Shown here: one piece after another, positions 59,688 through 64,000 of the stretch | How positions within the stretch are numbered: the stretch's first letter is position 1 | Layout: each line of letters starts with the position of its first letter | Source of the DNA: Rhabditophanes sp. KR3021 | Taxonomy: Eukaryota; Nematoda; Chromadorea; Rhabditida; Alloionematidae | Length of the DNA: 64,000 bases | Direction of reading: 5' to 3' | Assembly (NCBI GenBank): GCA_963281155.1 | Contig: CAUJLY010000005.1 | Coordinates: 1,240,001 to 1,304,000 of the forward strand | Program-made: the position numbers and the translations under genes | The notes under the pieces: generated by a model | Seen by the model: only the letters and a program-made list of their open reading frames with translations | Told to the model about the DNA's origin: nothing | The model's database searches: none

Positions 59688-60583
59688 ATGGAAAACGTGC
59701 TCGCAATCAAGGATAAAGTAATCAACCAACTTGTTGTCACTTACAAGGGAGTTTCTTGTCAATGTGATACTTTAATTCCAAGAACAACTATCCAATACAA
59801 CAAATTGAAAGTTAGACTTGAAGAGACGTACAAATTGGCTTTGGACAATGAAATGCTCGAGATTGGACACTTGTACAGGACTGTGATCTATGCTAATGAA
59901 AATGAATTTGAAGCGCATAAGAATGCGTCAGTCGAGATGTACCTGGGTTTAAGTGTTATCTTGATTGCTATGACACTTGGAAATATCCTAGGAGCTTCTA
60001 GCCTTGCCATGCCACTTGACTACATTTTTAGCCCATCAATTGAATTGCTTCTTATCTTGGCTATTCCATTGGCAGTATTCCTTCAAAGTTGTGAAGATCC
60101 ATGTTATGATGAAATTGCAAGAACCAAGGAATTGTTTGGGTCTGCCTTAATTTCATCTGTTTTGGTGGGAAACTTGTTTGGAAGAGGAGTAGTTTCACAA
60201 TATCCATCAGCAGTCTTTGTCTTTTTGATTATCTTAATTCTAATGGTATGTAAATTTCTAACATCAAAGTAATTATCTGTTAAATTTAGATAGACAAAGA
60301 CGGCAGTAAATTCACACCTAACACAATAATCGGCTCCAACTCCTTCAAACTAGTAGGCATCGCATCATGCATATCTGTGATCGTCATGGCCCTTCTTGTA
60401 ACTTTAACATTTAAATCAATGTTACTATTTATCTGCCTTGTCTTCATTACATACCTCCATATGACATATGCAAATGTTCACATTACAACCAAGAATATTC
60501 CTATTGGATTAATTCAATTTGCGTATATTTTTGCTTATATTTTAATGGAACTTACCATTTCATATATTTTAATGATCAATTAA
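59688..60583 (+). CDS. Multi-pass membrane protein, unrecognised
   Basis: Exons 59688-60245 and 60290-60583 (44-bp intron) give 283 aa. The N-terminal 85 residues are soluble (VISQ... QCDTLIPRTTIQYNKLKVRL; LEETYKLALDNEMLE). About seven hydrophobic segments follow: LSVILIAMTLGNILGASSL, SIELLLILAIPLAVFLQS, ALISSVLVGNLFGRGV, AVFVFLIILILM, VGIASCISVIVMALLVT, MLLFICLVFITYL and LIQFAYIFAYILMELTIS. Two Cys (ESCEDPCYDE) lie in a loop. No family recognised. Both it and the protein at 32.2 kb are small, aromatic-rich multi-TM proteins, but I see no clear sequence relationship. Confidence 0.68.
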
Positions 60584-60961
60584 CGAGGATGTGTAGATTG
60601 AATAAAATTTGCTACTATTTTGATTGTTTAATATTATTATGTGAAGTCTATCTAAAATAAATATGATTGTATTATTGCATAGACCATGTTTCTTTGACCA
60701 ACATTAAAGCTGAGCTTAGCGAGATCTTTCACATGCAACAAATCAAAATAGGTAGAACTTATATGTGGATATCTAAGGACTCAACAGTGAAAGACAATTT
60801 TGCAGACTGGTGGATAGAATAGGTGATCCATTTTTAATACGTTCACATGTGTATTAATAAGTATTCTGCCAAACACTTCAATGATTATAAAAATACTTTA
60901 TTCAAAACACCAACTCATCAATCTTATACAGCTCTAAAATCGCCACAAAATAAAAACAAAA
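60584..60961. other. Convergent intergenic region
   Basis: About 380 bp between two convergent stops with AATAAA signals near 60601 and 60656. No gene seen. Confidence 0.45.
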
Positions 60962-62638
60962 TTAAGTCTCAAAAGTGTAATTCTCGAAATATTTGCAATA
61001 CTTGCACTGCCCGAAATGTATAAATTCATTATTATACATAACATCAAAATTAGATTCCTTCGTTGAAATAACAACTTCATAATCAACATCGTCCCGGTGC
61101 GTTAGAATACGGATATAATTCATTGGTCTTGGGAAGTCTTTTAGTAAATTTTCTAATTGTCTTAAGATTCCAGTACCTTGGCCAGAGAAAATCAAAACAT
61201 CGAAGTTTGCTTCTTTTTCACGGCCAGATAATGTTGACAATCGTTCAAGGTATTCAAGAAAAGACTGGCGAACAGTACAATTAGCTTCTTCTAGTGAAAA
61301 GTACCTCAAGTTAGGTAACGATTTGAATATTTCTGACAATACCATTGAATCGTGAGTTAATTTTGAAAAATTGACCATTTCAAGTAGTGGGCATTGGTGG
61401 GCAATCACTTTTAAATGGGGCAAAGTCAATGAATCACATCCCTTCAATGTCAATCTTTTGAGAGTGTCTGGAAAAACATAGATTAATCTCATCAATTGTT
61501 CTCCATTGAATCGAAATTTTTTTTTTATTATTCCTGACAGATTAAGCTCGCTTAAATTGACACATTGCCAGAGACATAATTCGAGAAATAATCCAAAATT
61601 AGGGGTAGTTTCAAATAGAATTATTTGCTTAATGACTTTCTCATTGATGAATAATTTGAATGTTTCCGTTCGATGAAGGAAAGATGCTAGTAAATGATGT
61701 AAAATAGTCGACAAGGAATTGAAATCATCTAAACAATCTACTTTGATTATTAATTCTTCAAACTTTTTAGCGGGAAATAAAGTTGGACAGATATGGACAA
61801 GGTCTGATGGCATGAATGAGAAGGATAAGGAATCTGTTATGTGGAAAATCATATTGAGAACAGTTAATTGCAACGTAGGTTCATTTTCACGGTTTGGCAT
61901 TTTAACTAAATTGAATACTAATTTCTTTAGTTTGAAGTTTTCGCTCCTGAGGGCTAAGAATTTGGAAAATACTCCCGTAAGACGGTATAAATTTTCAGAC
62001 CAAACCAATGTTTCCAATCTCGGCGTAATAATTGAACCTAATGACTGCGAATTCTCCAACAAACTCCCACTAATAGAATGAAAGTTATAATTATCTGAAT
62101 GAAAACAAATAGTCTTCGGACTCAATCCACAAAATTGCTCCAAAATATTTGATACACCTTCTGTATTGACTAATGAAATAACTTCAGCGTTCTTATAAAT
62201 TGCAACAAGTTGCTTATGCAGCTCTAAATGACAATTTAGCATTCTAAAAGTATTGTCATAAGAAATGACGGCATATCTAATAGTTATAGTCTTCACAAAT
62301 TTATTTATCTTTTCAGCTAAAGCTAATATTCTATCATTATTTTTGTAATTCTTGGTTTTGTCATCAAAGTAATACAATCGAATAACAAACCCACAGGCAT
62401 TAACTATGATACGATTGCCAAATGTTGAATCATTATCTGCAAAGTATACGGCAAATGATTTGTTCGTATATGGATCTTCATCCGTATACTTGGCCATACT
62501 AGTTAAATAATAAAGCCATCTTGACGATTTTGCCAAATTAGCACGATCATTGATAGATGTTATTTCTTCGATTATCTTCTCCATTAAATAAATATTGCTG
62601 TAAACTAATGCAATAGCTTCATCTCCGGATAAGTACAT
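60962..62638 (-). CDS. F-box/LRR-like protein, unrecognised subfamily
   Basis: One exon of 558 aa. The N-terminal 50 residues read as an F-box-like helix set (IMEKIIEEITSINDRANLAK, then SSRWLYYLTSMAKYT), though Leu-Pro of the canonical box is lacking. The remainder has leucine-rich stretches: RLETLVWSENLYRLTGVF, FELIIKVDCLDDFNSLSTIL, LSELNLSGIIKKKFRFNG, LKRLTLKGCDSLTLPHLKVI, LLEMVNFSKLTHDSMVLS, LRYFSLEEANCTVRQSFL. This periodicity (about 24-28 residues with LxxLxLxxC) suits the RI-like cysteine-containing LRR of F-box proteins. It would then be a substrate receptor for SCF ubiquitin ligases. Nematode genomes commonly carry many fast-evolving F-box genes, which fits the poor match to known subfamilies. 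Confidence 0.6.
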   Translation of the reverse strand: MYLSGDEAIALVYSNIYLMEKIIEEITSINDRANLAKSSRWLYYLTSMAKYTDEDPYTNKSFAVYFADNDSTFGNRIIVNACGFVIRLYYFDDKTKNYKNNDRILALAEKINKFVKTITIRYAVISYDNTFRMLNCHLELHKQLVAIYKNAEVISLVNTEGVSNILEQFCGLSPKTICFHSDNYNFHSISGSLLENSQSLGSIITPRLETLVWSENLYRLTGVFSKFLALRSENFKLKKLVFNLVKMPNRENEPTLQLTVLNMIFHITDSLSFSFMPSDLVHICPTLFPAKKFEELIIKVDCLDDFNSLSTILHHLLASFLHRTETFKLFINEKVIKQIILFETTPNFGLFLELCLWQCVNLSELNLSGIIKKKFRFNGEQLMRLIYVFPDTLKRLTLKGCDSLTLPHLKVIAHQCPLLEMVNFSKLTHDSMVLSEIFKSLPNLRYFSLEEANCTVRQSFLEYLERLSTLSGREKEANFDVLIFSGQGTGILRQLENLLKDFPRPMNYIRILTHRDDVDYEVVISTKESNFDVMYNNEFIHFGQCKYCKYFENYTFET

Positions 62639-63819
62639 TTTTTGGGAATATAAATTAACTTTACCACTATGATCAATATGATAACAAAGTCACACACATA
62701 TATACAAGTCAAAAAAATCTTATTGAGCTTTTAAATATCACCTCTACCCTCGTCAGCCAACTGCTTTTATTTTAAAATAACTTATCACCCAAAAAAATAG
62801 GGAAAGATCTTGAATCTATTATATGTTTTTTATCCGATATACTAAGCAAATAAATTTTGATGTATATTCTTATAATATTCGCAGATGTCTAGTGAGCTAT
62901 ATATTTTGATTCGCAACAAAAATAATGTCAAAGATAACTAAAATAAAAAATTGTTTTTATTTATTTGTTTAAAATGGTAATAAGAACAAACAAAACGAAA
63001 AAGTATATATTCCAGTAGAAAGAATAACAATAATAAACTACGTTTAAATTAGATTGGCTGATATTATTTGATAATTAACTTTCTTTATTACTTAATAATT
63101 CGAATCCATCATCTGATCAACTTTTAAACAACTTTTTAAGATGCTTATCATGTTCTTTATGTTTCAAATTTAAAGTATAACATGTTTTTGTATTGGATAA
63201 TAATTTAAAGGACTTTTTAATGATATGCAAACGTAATTTTAAAAAAATGGCCTTTCTTTTATATGGAAAGTATATACTTTCTGTGTTTGCGTCCATTAGA
63301 TAGTTATCAAACAAATCAATATACATAGTGACGATAAAAGCAGATGCAATTTTATCTTTTTATTGCTAATTTGTTATGCTAGTGCTGGTATACTTTATCA
63401 AAGGAAAATCAACACTGGCTGCTAGAGTTTTTGTGTTCATTTATTGTATACGAAACAGGCACGTTTCTATACAAAAATGGTCTACTACACAATTTATTCA
63501 TAAACTTTTTTTATATTATTATAAGATATGATCACATTTGCATTTTCACATTTATTTGCTTCAAAAGCAGCAAAATGTGACAGCCTGTCGTTGCCAGATA
63601 ACTTTCTTTAACTATCATATCATACTCTTTTGTTTCCGTATCTTTGATCTCAGGGTAGCAAAAAAAGGGACATGTGTATGTTGTACTTCCTACTACTTTT
63701 GACAAAATAAATTGGTTATTTAAACGGTGGCAAATACTCATTTCTCCTTTACTTTTGAAATATCGTTTTTAAGTGCTATGTTTTAAAAATACCTATATTT
63801 TTTATTTTAGGATTAAACC
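62639..63819. other. Gene-free interval upstream of GMP synthase
   Basis: About 1.2 kb, AT-rich. Two minus-strand short frames (63326-63117 and 63741-63532) lack recognised content. A TTTTAG acceptor-like site at 63805-63810 precedes the GMPS start by nine bases. Confidence 0.45.
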
Positions 63820-63891
63820 ATGCAAGTAGAAAAGATTGCCATCCTTGATTTTGGTTCTCAATATGGGAAAGTTATTGACAGGTAATTTTAT
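63820..63891 (+). CDS. GMPS: GMP synthase, first coding exon (partial gene)
   Basis: The exon starts ATG at 63820 and ends at a GTAATT donor at 63892; the rest lies right of the window. It encodes MQVEKIAILDFGSQYGKVID and Arg, the start of the class I glutamine amidotransferase domain of GMP synthetase (known motif ILDFGSQY or ILDAGAQY). The enzyme makes GMP from XMP, glutamine and ATP in purine biosynthesis. No more can be tested here. Confidence 0.85.
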
Positions 63892-64000
63892 ATTTACGGG
63901 CTACGATTGATATTTTTGTTTGGAACGTGTCGTTTATTCATTTTAAAATCACGCACATATATGAAACACATAGCAAACTTATTAATTTTTAAATAATTAA

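Overview
This is a eukaryotic, animal window: AT-rich, with split genes on both strands, GT-AG introns mostly 40-55 bp long, and no operons of the bacterial kind. I infer a nematode. The main evidence is a two-exon gene near 36 kb for a secreted YGGYG-type antimicrobial neuropeptide-like protein (leader, then QWG..., GYGRG repeats, final YGGWGRK), together with a nematode-type chemoreceptor-like 7TM gene (33.8-34.9 kb), a Cys-loop anion channel and intron acceptors lying just upstream of many start codons. A COP1 orthologue is present, which C. elegans is known to lack, so this is probably not a close Caenorhabditis relative. Species is not determinable by eye.

Layout: 0-1.9 kb, 3' part of a ligand-gated anion channel (+). 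3.4-5.1 kb, TTC26/DYF-13 ciliary TPR protein (+), followed by a 60-aa membrane protein and an unrecognised gene (-). 6.5-7.5 kb, a small unknown ORF and a frame-broken penta-EF-hand relic (-). 7.7-8.5 kb, an unknown acidic protein (+). 8.9-11.0 kb, a nine-unit polyubiquitin gene with two almost identical introns (-). 11.0-16.9 kb, a long gene-free divergent region. 16.9-18.2 kb, a zinc-finger-like protein (+). 19.05-21.8 kb, an SLC26 anion transporter with a relic nested in its one large intron. 22.1-23.9 kb, FUT8 (-). 26.1-27.1 kb, a Utp12-domain (WDR43/Utp5-type) protein without WD40 repeats; 27.6 kb, dynactin p24; 29.0 kb, TAF10 (-); 30.2-32.0 kb, VIPAS39/SPE-39.

32.2-36.2 kb holds a multi-TM protein, a pogo/Tigger relic with its terminal repeat, the 7TM receptor and the antimicrobial peptide gene. 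36.5-39.7 kb is a PHF3/DIDO-like gene with TFIIS-central and SPOC domains (-). 41.0-43.3 kb is a haem-type soluble guanylate cyclase ending in a CaaX-like motif (-). 43.9-46.5 kb carries BTB/BACK and kelch relics on opposite strands. 47.6-53.4 kb is a membrane-anchored coiled-coil gene whose 40-bp intron has been invaded by a complete 4,146-bp Ty3/gypsy element with identical 134-bp LTRs and a 5-bp target duplication. Then PABPC (-), COP1 (+), a multi-TM protein (+), an LRR/F-box-like protein (-) and the first coding exon of GMP synthase at the right edge.

The genes are a mixture of housekeeping functions (ubiquitin, PABP, TAF10, Utp12, GMPS), trafficking and cilia (dynactin, VIPAS39, TTC26), secretory glycosylation (FUT8), and neuronal or sensory genes (channel, 7TM receptor, guanylate cyclase). 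I see no single pathway locus. The most notable points are the intron-resident young retrotransposon, the duplicated intron-bearing ubiquitin unit, the WD40-less Utp12 protein, and the cyclase that has both a haem ligand and a potential lipid anchor.
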